A stretch of 64,000 bases of DNA from Kibdelosporangium banguiense. GTDB lineage: Bacteria > Actinomycetota > Actinomycetes > Mycobacteriales > Pseudonocardiaceae. The stretch is from contig NZ_JAGINW010000001.1 in assembly GCF_017876405.1 (NCBI RefSeq), forward strand, positions 8,197,203 through 8,261,202, written 5' to 3'. The translations under genes and the position numbers were made by a program. Shown one piece after another: positions 35,867-44,097 of the stretch (positions are counted from its first letter, which is position 1; every line of letters starts with the position of its first letter). The notes under the pieces are model-generated. The model saw only the letters and a program-made list of their open reading frames with translations. It searched no databases and was not told the origin of the DNA.

Positions 35867-36288
35867 ACCCGAACGAGGATGGCGGCAAGCGAGCGGTGCG
35901 CGGCAGCCTGGTCAAGGTGCTGACCCACAGCCGGGTGGATCGCGGCATGCGGCTGGAGGGGTTCGCGAGCAGGTGCGTCCGGCAGGGCGAGGTGCACGAG
36001 CTGGTCACCACCGACCAGACCGATCACCAGCCGGGTGCCCGGATCGACCGGGTGGGCTTCCTCGGTTTCGTCGAGGTGGACCGGGCCGGTGTGATCGACC
36101 GCGGCGACGAGCTGTGGATCGGCGGGCGGCTGGTCGGCACCGTGCTCGGCTTCGACTCCTGCCACTTCCCGAACCACTACAACGTGCTGGTCACCGCACC
36201 CGAGCTGGTCACCGGGCCGGGGCTCGGGCTCGCCCCGGAGGCGGACGTGGTCTTCCTGCAACAGAAACCGGCCGAGATCAGGAGATGA
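35863..36288 (+). CDS. Small protein of unknown function in the isoprenoid operon
   Basis: 141 residues from GTG 35863, overlapping the previous stop. I do not firmly recognise it; it may belong to the DUF6917 group, recalled without a search. It looks mainly beta-stranded (GRLVGTVLGFDSCHFPNHYNVLV, RIDRVGFLGFVEVDRAGVIDRGDEL), with no signal peptide or membrane segment. Single Cys and His residues (SRC, SCHFPNHYN) could bind a metal or substrate. Tight coupling between a Gfo/Idh gene and dxs argues that it belongs to the pathway. Confidence 0.85.
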   Translation: MNPNEDGGKRAVRGSLVKVLTHSRVDRGMRLEGFASRCVRQGEVHELVTTDQTDHQPGARIDRVGFLGFVEVDRAGVIDRGDELWIGGRLVGTVLGFDSCHFPNHYNVLVTAPELVTGPGLGLAPEADVVFLQQKPAEIRR

Positions 36289-36290
36289 AC

Positions 36291-38093
36291 ATGTCGCTGC
36301 TGAACGAGATCCGGTGCCCGGCCGACCTGCGGGTCCTGAGCGGTCCGGACCTGGACGCGCTCGCCGCGGAGATCCGCGACCGGCTCGTGACAGAGGTGTC
36401 CCGCAACGGCGGTCACCTCGGCCCCAACCTCGGTGTCGTCGAGCTGACGATCGCGCTGCACCGGGTGTTCGACTCGCCCCGCGACAGCATCGTGTGGGAC
36501 ACCGGGCATCAGGCCTACGTGCACAAGATGCTCACCGGCCGGGCCGGGGACTTCGCGGGCCTGCGCAGGCGAGGCGGGCTGTCGGGCTATCCCAGCAGGC
36601 AGGAGTCCGAGCACGACCTGGTCGAGAACTCCCACGCGTCGACCGCACTGTCCTATGCGGATGGTCTGGCGCGGGCCAATCGTCTGCAGGACAGGAATGC
36701 CCACGTGGTTGCCGTCATCGGGGACGGTGCGCTGACCGGTGGAATGACGTGGGAAGCGATCAACAACTTCGCCGTCGAACCGGATCGCCCACTGATCGTG
36801 GTCGTGAACGACAACGGTCGTTCGTACGCGCCGACCGTGGGCGGCCTCGCGGATCACCTGCGAGAACTGCGTTCTTTCCAAGCCACGCAGTCGATGTACG
36901 AGAACGTAGGCCTGCCCTACATCGGTCCGATCGACGGCCACGACCGCGCTGCCGTGGAGTCCGCGCTGCATGAGGCTCGTGACCGTGGCGAGACCGTTGT
37001 GGTGCACTGCGTCACGCAGAAGGGGCGCGGCCACGCGCCCGCCGAGCAGGACGAACGGGACTGCTTCCACGCGGTGCGGGCCGTATCCGCGACCAAGTCC
37101 GGTCCGAGTTGGACCAGCGCGTTCAGTGAAGAACTGCTTGCCGCCGTGGACAAAAGGCCCGAGCTGGTCGCGCTGACCGCGGCGATGGTGGAACCGACCG
37201 GGCTGCAGCCACTGCAGGACGCTCATCCGGATCGTGTCGTCGACGTCGGCATGGCCGAGCAGCACGCGGTCACGTCGGCAGCGGGGATGGCGATGGGCGG
37301 GCTGCACCCGGTCTTCTGCGTGTACGCGACCTTCCTCAACCGGGCGTTCGACCAGGTCCTGATGGATGTGGGACTGCACCGGCTCGCGGTGACGTTCGTG
37401 CTCGACCGCGCCGGGATCACCGGGGATGACGGGTCCTCACACAACGGCGTGTGGGATCTCGCGGCATTCCGGGCCGTACCGGGAATGCGTATCGCGGCGC
37501 CACGCGACCGGGCAACGCTGAGCCGGTTGCTGGCCCAGGCACTGGACGTCGAGGACGCACCGACGATGTTGCGCTTCCCGAAAGGCTCGCTCGGCGCCGA
37601 CCTGCCCGTCGTCGAGCGCTTCGCCACGGACGACCTGGACAACCCGGTCGATGTGCTCGTGGCCAACGGCGACGAGGCTCTGGTGATCGCGGTCGGTTCG
37701 ATGGCCGGGCCGTGCCTGGACGCGGTGATGCGGCTCCAGGAGCGCGGAATCGGGTGCACCGTGGTCGATCCGGGCTGGGTGCAGCCGGTGAACCCGGCAC
37801 TGGTCGAGCTGGCCAGGCACTTCGAGGTCGTGGTGACCGTCGAGGACGGAATCCGGGCAGGTGGCATCGGTGAGGCGACCGCTGCAAGCCTGCGGGACGC
37901 CGGGATCGTGCCCGCCGAGTTGAGGGTTCTCGGCGTGCCGACCCGGTTCCTCGCGCACGGTTCACGTGCCGAACTGCTCGACGAATGCGGGCTGACCGCC
38001 GGCCGGATAGCCGATCAGATCGCCGACGCCGTGACCGCCCGTGCGGTCCAGGGGACACTCGACTCGATGCTGGAGAAGGAAGTTCTGCGATGA
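36291..38093 (+). CDS. dxs: 1-deoxy-D-xylulose-5-phosphate synthase
   Basis: 600 residues from ATG 36291, which has AGGAG six bases upstream; an ATG at 36285 is adjacent to AGGAG and less likely. It condenses pyruvate and glyceraldehyde 3-phosphate, the committed MEP step, with ThDP. Visible are NGGHLGPNLGVVELTIALH, DTGHQAYVHK, ENSHASTALSYADG, the ThDP motif GDGALTGGMTWEAINN, and the transketolase C-terminal domains (MAEQHAVTSAAGMA, DRAGITGDDGSSHNG). It is full length. Its position implies a second, pathway-dedicated copy. Confidence 0.97.
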   Translation: MSLLNEIRCPADLRVLSGPDLDALAAEIRDRLVTEVSRNGGHLGPNLGVVELTIALHRVFDSPRDSIVWDTGHQAYVHKMLTGRAGDFAGLRRRGGLSGYPSRQESEHDLVENSHASTALSYADGLARANRLQDRNAHVVAVIGDGALTGGMTWEAINNFAVEPDRPLIVVVNDNGRSYAPTVGGLADHLRELRSFQATQSMYENVGLPYIGPIDGHDRAAVESALHEARDRGETVVVHCVTQKGRGHAPAEQDERDCFHAVRAVSATKSGPSWTSAFSEELLAAVDKRPELVALTAAMVEPTGLQPLQDAHPDRVVDVGMAEQHAVTSAAGMAMGGLHPVFCVYATFLNRAFDQVLMDVGLHRLAVTFVLDRAGITGDDGSSHNGVWDLAAFRAVPGMRIAAPRDRATLSRLLAQALDVEDAPTMLRFPKGSLGADLPVVERFATDDLDNPVDVLVANGDEALVIAVGSMAGPCLDAVMRLQERGIGCTVVDPGWVQPVNPALVELARHFEVVVTVEDGIRAGGIGEATAASLRDAGIVPAELRVLGVPTRFLAHGSRAELLDECGLTAGRIADQIADAVTARAVQGTLDSMLEKEVLR

Positions 38094-39244
38094 CAGCAGT
38101 CCACTTGGGAATGCCGGCACCGTTGGTCTCACTCGCACCCCGGCGCCGGTCGCGCCAGTTGATGGTGCGTGACGTGCCGGTGGGCGGCGACGCGCCGGTC
38201 TCGGTCCAGTCGATGACCACGACCGTCACGGCGGACGTCGACAAGACACTGCAGCAGATCGCGGAGCTGACCGCGTCCGGCTGCCAGATCGTCCGCGTCG
38301 CCGTTCCTTCCCAGGACGACGCGGACGCGTTGCCGGTCATCGCGCGCAAGTCGCAGATCCCGGTGATCGCCGACATCCACTTCCAGCCGAAGTACGTGTT
38401 CGCCGCGATCGAGGCCGGCTGCGCGGCGGTACGCGTGAATCCGGGCAATATCAAGAAGTTCGACGACAAGGTCAAGCAGATCGCGGCGGCCGCGAAGGAT
38501 CACGGCACCCCGATCCGGATCGGTGTGAACGCGGGCTCGCTCGACCCACGTCTGCTGGCCAAGTACGGCAAGGCGACCCCAGAAGCACTCGTCGAGTCGG
38601 CGCTGTGGGAGTGCTCGCTGTTCGAGGAGCACGGTTTCACCGACATCAAGATCTCGGTGAAACACCACGACCCGGTCGTGATGATCAACGCGTACCGGCA
38701 GCTGGCCGGGCAGTGCGACTACCCGCTGCACCTCGGCGTGACCGAGGCGGGCCCGGAGTTCCAGGGCACGGTGAAGTCCGCGGTCGCGTTCGGTGCGCTG
38801 CTGGCGGAGGGGATCGGCGACACCATCCGGGTGTCGTTGTCCGCTCCGCCGGTGCAGGAGTGCAAGGTCGGCATCCAGATCCTGGAGTCGCTCGGGCTGC
38901 GGGAACGACGCCTGGAGATCGTGTCCTGCCCGTCGTGCGGCCGGGCGCAGGTGGACGTCTACCGGCTGGCCGAGGAAGTGATGGCCGGCCTTGAGGGAAT
39001 GGAAGTCCCGCTGCGGGTGGCCGTGATGGGCTGTGTGGTCAACGGCCCCGGCGAGGCCAGGGAAGCCGATCTCGGCGTGGCCTCCGGCAACGGCAAGGGC
39101 CAGATCTTCGTCAAGGGCGAGGTGATCAGGACCGTGCCGGAACACCAGATCGTGACGACCCTGATCGACGAGGCGATGAAGATCGCCGAACGGATGCGGG
39201 ACGACGGCGTCGCGTCCGGCGAACCCCAGGTCACGGTGAGCTGA
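38090..39244 (+). CDS. ispG: (E)-4-hydroxy-3-methylbut-2-enyl diphosphate synthase
   Basis: 384 residues, ATG overlapping the dxs stop (ATGA). It converts methylerythritol cyclodiphosphate to HMBPP. The TIM-barrel part is recognised by SVQSMTTT and HFQPKYVFAAIEAGCAAVRVNPGNI. The Fe-S ligands are Cys280 and Cys283 (SCPSCGR) and Cys315 (GCVVNGPGEA). dxs, ispG and ispH cover steps at the start and end of the pathway that are often limiting. dxr and ispDEF are not in the window and must come from elsewhere in the genome. Confidence 0.97.
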   Translation: MTAVHLGMPAPLVSLAPRRRSRQLMVRDVPVGGDAPVSVQSMTTTVTADVDKTLQQIAELTASGCQIVRVAVPSQDDADALPVIARKSQIPVIADIHFQPKYVFAAIEAGCAAVRVNPGNIKKFDDKVKQIAAAAKDHGTPIRIGVNAGSLDPRLLAKYGKATPEALVESALWECSLFEEHGFTDIKISVKHHDPVVMINAYRQLAGQCDYPLHLGVTEAGPEFQGTVKSAVAFGALLAEGIGDTIRVSLSAPPVQECKVGIQILESLGLRERRLEIVSCPSCGRAQVDVYRLAEEVMAGLEGMEVPLRVAVMGCVVNGPGEAREADLGVASGNGKGQIFVKGEVIRTVPEHQIVTTLIDEAMKIAERMRDDGVASGEPQVTVS

Positions 39245-39251
39245 GGAGAAG

Positions 39252-40148
39252 GTGTACTCGATGGACAGTGTCCCGATCCGTCTCGATGTGCCGGCTCCCG
39301 ACGGTACTTGGCAGCTGGCAGGTGACCTGTACCTGCCGTCGGGTGACCAGCCGGACACCGTACAGGTGTTGTTGTCCGGGTTGACCTACGACCGGCGGTA
39401 CTGGCTTGCGCCGGGGGCTGGCAATTACGTGCGGCACATGGTCGCCGACGGGCACGCCGTGCTCGCGCTGGACCGGATCGGCACGGGGGACAGCAGTCAC
39501 CCGCCGGCCATGGACGTCACCGTTCAGGCTAATGTGGACACTCTGCATGAGCTTGTTCTGGCTCTGCGGGCTGGAATCGCGGGACTCAATCCGTTTGCCC
39601 GGGTGATCGCTGTCGGGCACTCACTCGGCACGGGCATCGCCATCATCGGTGCGGCCCAGCACCGGGACTTCGACGCGTTGATTCTCACCGGCCTGACACA
39701 CACGTTCGGTCCGCTGTACCAGGACGCGGTGGGTTCGCTGGAGCCCGCCGAGGGCCTGCCGGAGGGATATCTGACCACACAGCCGGGCAAGCGAGGTGTG
39801 ATCTACGAGTTCGAAGGTGGCGTCGACTGGGCACTGACCGAGTACCACGAGGCCACCAAGTCCACTGTGACCATCGGTGAAGGCTCCACAGTGGACGAGA
39901 TCTACCGGCCGGGCTACTCGGCCGCCGTGGACGTGCCTGTGCTGCTGGTGGTCGGTCGTGAGGACAGGCTCTTCGTCGACGCCGAGCAGGAACGCGACTT
40001 CTACCGGGGCGCGCCGGACTTCGACCTCTTCGTCGTGCCACAGGCCGCGCACTCGATCAACGTCCACCGGACCGCCCACCTGTGGTTCGCCGCGGCGTCC
40101 CGGCAGCTCGCCAGGTGGGCGGCGGCCACCCGCACCACATCGGCCTGA
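39252..40148 (+). CDS. Alpha/beta hydrolase
   Basis: 298 residues from GTG 39252; ATG 39261 is an alternative with GAAGG at a better spacing. The nucleophile elbow GHSLGTG, the acid in VGREDRL and the late His in QAAHSINVH form a complete triad. There is no signal peptide, so it is cytoplasmic. It follows ispG by seven bases in the isoprenoid operon and may hydrolyse an ester or thioester intermediate; substrate is unknown. Confidence 0.88.
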   Translation: MYSMDSVPIRLDVPAPDGTWQLAGDLYLPSGDQPDTVQVLLSGLTYDRRYWLAPGAGNYVRHMVADGHAVLALDRIGTGDSSHPPAMDVTVQANVDTLHELVLALRAGIAGLNPFARVIAVGHSLGTGIAIIGAAQHRDFDALILTGLTHTFGPLYQDAVGSLEPAEGLPEGYLTTQPGKRGVIYEFEGGVDWALTEYHEATKSTVTIGEGSTVDEIYRPGYSAAVDVPVLLVVGREDRLFVDAEQERDFYRGAPDFDLFVVPQAAHSINVHRTAHLWFAAASRQLARWAAATRTTSA

Positions 40149-40160
40149 AGGAGGAATCAG

Positions 40161-42194
40161 ATGCCGGAACACAACAATGGCCTGCACGCCGTAGTCCTGG
40201 GCGGCAGCCTCGCCGGAATGTGCGCCGCGGCGGCGCTTGCCGGGCACATGGGCAAAGTGACGCTGATCGAACGCGACCTGTACCCCGACGGTCCGCACTG
40301 GCGCCGCGGTGTGCCGCAGTCCCGGCATACACACAACCTGCTCGGCGCGGGACAGCGGGCCCTGGAACGGCTGTTTCCCGGTGTGCTGGCAGACCTTGGT
40401 GAGCAGGGCGTCGTCGACGTGCGGATGCCGAAGGACATGCTGGCGATGATCCCCGGCGGCTGGATGGAACGCTTCACAAGCAGGCACGTGGTGCTGTCGG
40501 CGACCCGCGACCTGATCGACTGGCGGGTTCGTAATCACCTCATGAAGCTGCCGAACATCGAGATCCGGCAGGAGTGCGAGGCAGTCGGCCTGCTGCCGCA
40601 AGGCGACGCGATACGTGGAGTGCGGCTGCGGGAAAGGGAAACCGGCGCCAAGACCGGCTGGGGAGAGCCGTACGAGTTCGAGGCGGATTTCGTCGTGGAC
40701 ACGACGGGACGCAACTCCCAGTCGTGCAACTGGCTGGAGGACCTTGGCTACGGGACGGTGGAGGAAAGCGTCGTCGACGCCCAATGTGCCTACGCCACAT
40801 GCATCTTCGCCATTCCGCCCGATCACAAGGCCGACTGGAAGTGCATCGTCCTGCAGTCCACTCCCGAGGTGCCGCGGCAGGGCATCCTGAACCCGATCGA
40901 GGGCAACCGGTGGATGGTCTCGGTGTCCGGGGTCGGCGGCGAGCGTCCGCCGCTCGACCACCAAGGCATGGTCGACTTCGCCAAGACGTTACGCAGCACC
41001 GAGATCTACGACCAGATCCGGGACGCCGAGCCGCTGACCGAGGTCTATGGCTCCGGCCGAACCGAGAACAAACGCAGGCACTACGAGAAACTCACCCGCT
41101 GGCCGGACCGGTTCGTGGTGATGGGCGACGCGGCCGGCTCGTTCAACCCCGCGTACGGACAAGGCATTTCCGTGGCGGCAACCTGCGCGGTCGACATCGA
41201 CGACGCCTTCGAGGCAGCCGGAACCCGGGACACCGGCTGTATCCCGGCCGGGCTGGCGTCGGGCCTGCGCAAGCCGATCGCCAAGCGCGTGGACGGCGCG
41301 TGGATGCTGTCGGCGAACTCCGACCTGGCGTACCCCGGCGCGGCGCCAGGACCACTGCCACTGCCCGCACGGATCGTCCAGCGTTACATGGGCCGCCTGG
41401 TGCGGGTGGCCACCAGAAGGGGACCTGCGGCGACGGCATTGCTGGACACGTATCACCTGCTGGCGCCACCCGAGGCCGTCTTTCGCCCCAGCGTTGTCGC
41501 TGAGGTGCTGCGTGGCCCGAAATCGGAGGAGAACTCGTTGACCGGCACCGTGGAGACCAACCGCCTGCTCAACCTCTATCGCAAGCGCGCCAAGCACTAC
41601 GACATCATGTCCAACCGGTTGTATCTGATCGGTCAGCGGACCATGGCCTACAAACACCTGGCACTCGACCAGCTGAAACTGCGGCCGGGCGACACGGTGA
41701 TCGACGCCGGCTGCGGCACCGGCCACAACCTGCCGTACCTGTCGAAAGCGGTGGGGCCCAGCGGGAAGGTCATCGGCATCGACCTGACCGACTCGATGCT
41801 GCACCTGGCCGAGGACCGGATCCGGGAACACGATCTGACCAACGTCACCCTGCACCAGGCCGATCTCACGACGTTCCAGTTCCCGCAGAAGGTCAACGGC
41901 ATCGTCGCCTGTTTCTCGCTGACCCTGATCGAGGGCTACGCGACGATCGTGAAGAACGGCTACGACGCACTCGTCCCGGGCGGCCGTTGGGTGGCCCTCG
42001 ACTACCGCCTGCCGGACTGGTGGCCACGCCGGGCGGTCCCCATGCTCGGCCCGGTCATCGCCCCCTTCGGTGGCCGGCCCGACATGCTGCTCAACCGCCA
42101 CCCCTGGAAGGCGATCGAGCAGGGCGCCGCCGACACGCACACCCTCACCCGCTACGGCGGCTGGGTGTACGTCACCACAGGCATCGCCCCCTGA
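40161..42194 (+). CDS. FAD-dependent oxidoreductase fused to a SAM methyltransferase
   Basis: 677 residues with a GGAGG ribosome-binding site. Residues 1-450 form a UbiH-like flavoprotein: the FAD loop is GGSLAGMCAAAALAG and the second FAD motif VVMGDAAGSFNPAYGQG is near 316. Residues about 455-677 form a complete UbiE-like class I methyltransferase (RAKHYDIMSNRL, then VIDAGCGTGHN near 513, GIDLTDSML, LIEGYATIVKNG, LVPGGRWVALDYR). The junction is in one continuous frame with no stop. The pair could hydroxylate or epoxidise a prenylated core and then methylate it. It is the last gene of the operon, closed by a strong hairpin. Confidence 0.93.
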   Translation: MPEHNNGLHAVVLGGSLAGMCAAAALAGHMGKVTLIERDLYPDGPHWRRGVPQSRHTHNLLGAGQRALERLFPGVLADLGEQGVVDVRMPKDMLAMIPGGWMERFTSRHVVLSATRDLIDWRVRNHLMKLPNIEIRQECEAVGLLPQGDAIRGVRLRERETGAKTGWGEPYEFEADFVVDTTGRNSQSCNWLEDLGYGTVEESVVDAQCAYATCIFAIPPDHKADWKCIVLQSTPEVPRQGILNPIEGNRWMVSVSGVGGERPPLDHQGMVDFAKTLRSTEIYDQIRDAEPLTEVYGSGRTENKRRHYEKLTRWPDRFVVMGDAAGSFNPAYGQGISVAATCAVDIDDAFEAAGTRDTGCIPAGLASGLRKPIAKRVDGAWMLSANSDLAYPGAAPGPLPLPARIVQRYMGRLVRVATRRGPAATALLDTYHLLAPPEAVFRPSVVAEVLRGPKSEENSLTGTVETNRLLNLYRKRAKHYDIMSNRLYLIGQRTMAYKHLALDQLKLRPGDTVIDAGCGTGHNLPYLSKAVGPSGKVIGIDLTDSMLHLAEDRIREHDLTNVTLHQADLTTFQFPQKVNGIVACFSLTLIEGYATIVKNGYDALVPGGRWVALDYRLPDWWPRRAVPMLGPVIAPFGGRPDMLLNRHPWKAIEQGAADTHTLTRYGGWVYVTTGIAP

Positions 42195-42195
42195 T

Positions 42196-42251
42196 CGCCG
42201 CAATGGCCTTGCCGCGCCTGGATTGCCAGGCGCGGCAAGGCCATTGCGGCG
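42196..42251. terminator. Perfect 26-bp stem terminator
   Basis: The left arm 42196-42221 pairs exactly with 42226-42251 across a four-base ATTG loop. It fills the gap between the fusion gene stop and the stop of the convergent ArsR gene. It should stop transcription from both sides and marks the right border of the isoprenoid operon. Confidence 0.92.
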
Positions 42252-42566
42252 TCAGCGCTTGGCGGCGAGGATTCCGTCGAGCAGACCGGGATACAGCGTG
42301 TCCAGATCTTCCCTACGCAGCTCCGTGATCCGCGCGGTGCCCTCAGGTCGAACGCGGGTCACGCCCGCCTCACGCAGAATCCGCATGTGGTGGGTCCGGG
42401 TCGACTTGTTGATCGGCAGCTCGATCGCCCCGCAGGCCACACCCGCCCCGATCCGGTCCATCTCCCGAACCAGCTGCAGGCGCACCGGATCAGCCAGAGC
42501 ACGCAGAACCGCCTCGATACGCATCTCTTCCCGAGCCGGATGCGGAAGGTACTTCTCCTGCGCCAT
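42252..42566 (-). CDS. ArsR-family HTH regulator
   Basis: 104 residues. The winged helix pattern is MRIEAVLRALADPVRLQLVREM ... INKSTRTHHMRILREAGVTRVRPEG, followed by RITELRREDLD. No metal-binding Cys pair is present, so it probably senses something other than a metal, or acts as a metal-independent repressor. TACAAT lies seven bases before the ATG with no ribosome-binding site, suggesting a leaderless transcript. Confidence 0.9.
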   Translation of the reverse strand: MAQEKYLPHPAREEMRIEAVLRALADPVRLQLVREMDRIGAGVACGAIELPINKSTRTHHMRILREAGVTRVRPEGTARITELRREDLDTLYPGLLDGILAAKR

Positions 42567-42572
42567 TACCCC

Positions 42573-42578
42573 ATTGTA
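42573..42578 (-). promoter_or_regulatory. Likely -10 box of a leaderless ArsR transcript
   Basis: On the minus strand TACAAT ends seven bases before the ATG of the ArsR gene. This spacing places the transcription start at or next to the start codon. No good -35 is visible at 17 bases upstream. Confidence 0.45.
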
Positions 42579-42695
42579 CGAGACTCATCGGAGAATCGGT
42601 TCCCCCGTCAGGGATGTTCGGTGCTGTGTCTCCCGAAAGGCAGGAGCGTCCATAGGGGACTGATTTTTAGGTCTGGCCGCGGTTATTGTGGTCAG

Positions 42696-43310
42696 GTGAC
42701 CGACCCTGTGGGCGCTGATCAGGTGCGTATCAGTACGCGTGAGCGGGAGGTGGCGATCGCGGCGCTCGGTGAGCATTTCGCTGCGGGCCGCCTGGCCGCC
42801 GAGGAGTACGAGGAGCGTCTCGGCGTGGTGGTGGAGGCCCGGTTACGGGGTGAGGTGCGGCCGGTCTTCGAGGATCTGCCGCTGCCGCGCCCGCCGTTCC
42901 TGTTGCCGGTGGCGGCCACGCCGAGCGCCCTGAGCAGCCCGCTCCCCGAGAAGCTGCGGGTCACACTGCATGCCGAGGGTGTGCTGCTGATGGAGGAAGG
43001 GCTGCCGGGTTCGATCACGTATCGCCGTTACCGTGATGGCGAGAAGAGCTATCGCTGGCGGCGTGAGCAGTTCGTCGCGGCGGTCGTGGTGACTGGGAAG
43101 CGGCTGGTGGTGTGGGCGGCTGGAATGAGGCAGGTCGACATGCCGTTCGACAGCCCGTTGCGGGCGGCTCTCGCGGTCTCGGTCAAGGGGGCCGATCAGT
43201 TGCTCATCGCGTATGACGCCGCCGCGTTCAGCGCCAGTCGGTCGGGACGTGTTGAGCTGCGGGTCCGTACCGGCCGGGCGGCTGACCTCGCGGAGTTGTT
43301 CGGGGCGTAA
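42696..43310 (+). CDS. DUF1707 domain protein
   Basis: 204 residues from GTG 42696. The N-terminal 55 residues (VRISTREREVAIAALGEHFAAGRLAAEEYEERLGVVVEARLRGEV) are the DUF1707 domain common in actinobacterial small membrane or signalling proteins. The rest is a soluble beta-rich region (ITYRRYRDGEKSYRWRR..., RRQ-free C-terminus) without membrane helices. The stop is five bases from the stop of the convergent gene. Function unknown. Confidence 0.82.
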   Translation: MTDPVGADQVRISTREREVAIAALGEHFAAGRLAAEEYEERLGVVVEARLRGEVRPVFEDLPLPRPPFLLPVAATPSALSSPLPEKLRVTLHAEGVLLMEEGLPGSITYRRYRDGEKSYRWRREQFVAAVVVTGKRLVVWAAGMRQVDMPFDSPLRAALAVSVKGADQLLIAYDAAAFSASRSGRVELRVRTGRAADLAELFGA

Positions 43311-43314
43311 GCGA

Positions 43315-43926
43315 TCAGACCGGCACGTTGTCGTCGTTGTCGTGGTAGTGCGGGTGTTCCGGGGTTTGGTCCGGCGGCTGGGGCGGTTGGGGTTTCTCGC
43401 CGCGGTGCGGTGTGCCGGTCGCGTCGATCCAGCCGACTGAGCGGCGTACGGTGATTTCCTGCCCGGCGTCGTTCCACCTGATCACCCGTAACAGGTACTT
43501 GTCGGGGTTCGGGGCACCCGGCGCCAGGTCCCCGCCGGACAGGGTGATCTTGACCTTGACGTGTTGTTCCGCGCCGTTGGCATCGGTGTAGAAGTGGTCC
43601 TCGTCGACCTCCCGCCAGGCCGACATGGTCTTCCAGTACGTGACCCTGCCGGGCACGGCAGGCGGGAAGTCCTGGCCGGACAACAGGTAGTCGTTCGCGG
43701 AGCCCATGGCCATGCGTTTGAACTCGTCGTCGTTGAACGCGGGGGCGGCTCCGGCGTCATCGCGCTGGATCACGAGCGAGCCGACGGCGGCATTGCCCGC
43801 GGTCCGCTGAAGCGCGAGAAGGTTGGCAGCGTCCATCGCCCCGTGCCGGGCGGCCACCGGACTGGCGGCCGGCGCGGCTTGCGGACCAGCCACTGCCGGC
43901 TGGTGACTCACGACCGGCCTCGTCAT
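43315..43926 (-). CDS. Protein with the LQRxxGNxxV motif of eCIS-associated proteins
   Basis: 203 residues from ATG 43926. Residues 31-55 (MDAANLLALQRTAGNAAVGSLV...) carry the LQRxxGNxxV motif that I recall from DUF4157 proteins and predicted cargo of extracellular contractile injection systems. The N-terminus is Pro/Ala-rich and unstructured. The C-terminal part (FNDDEFKRMAMGSANDYLLSGQDFP... ending in a Pro/His/Asp-rich tail) matches no family I know. There is no signal peptide. No contractile sheath, tube or baseplate gene is in the window, so it would be an orphan cargo or leader-bearing protein. Confidence 0.75.
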   Translation of the reverse strand: MTRPVVSHQPAVAGPQAAPAASPVAARHGAMDAANLLALQRTAGNAAVGSLVIQRDDAGAAPAFNDDEFKRMAMGSANDYLLSGQDFPPAVPGRVTYWKTMSAWREVDEDHFYTDANGAEQHVKVKITLSGGDLAPGAPNPDKYLLRVIRWNDAGQEITVRRSVGWIDATGTPHRGEKPQPPQPPDQTPEHPHYHDNDDNVPV

Positions 43927-44097
43927 AGCTGTCCACAGTAGGCGCGTTCGTAGCAGGAAACAGGGGCCACCAGGTTGCCCTGACGTCCCACACGTGATGC
44001 CCCTTCGTGCAGTTTTCACTACGCGGATCGCGGGATTCGAACCCGATGGCCTCCTCGGGATGGTCGACGGGCCGACCTCGGACGAAGGGAAACCACG

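Noticed and set aside
44000..44075. Complete tRNA gene
   Set aside because: Only a T-arm can be folded; acceptor and anticodon arms are missing.
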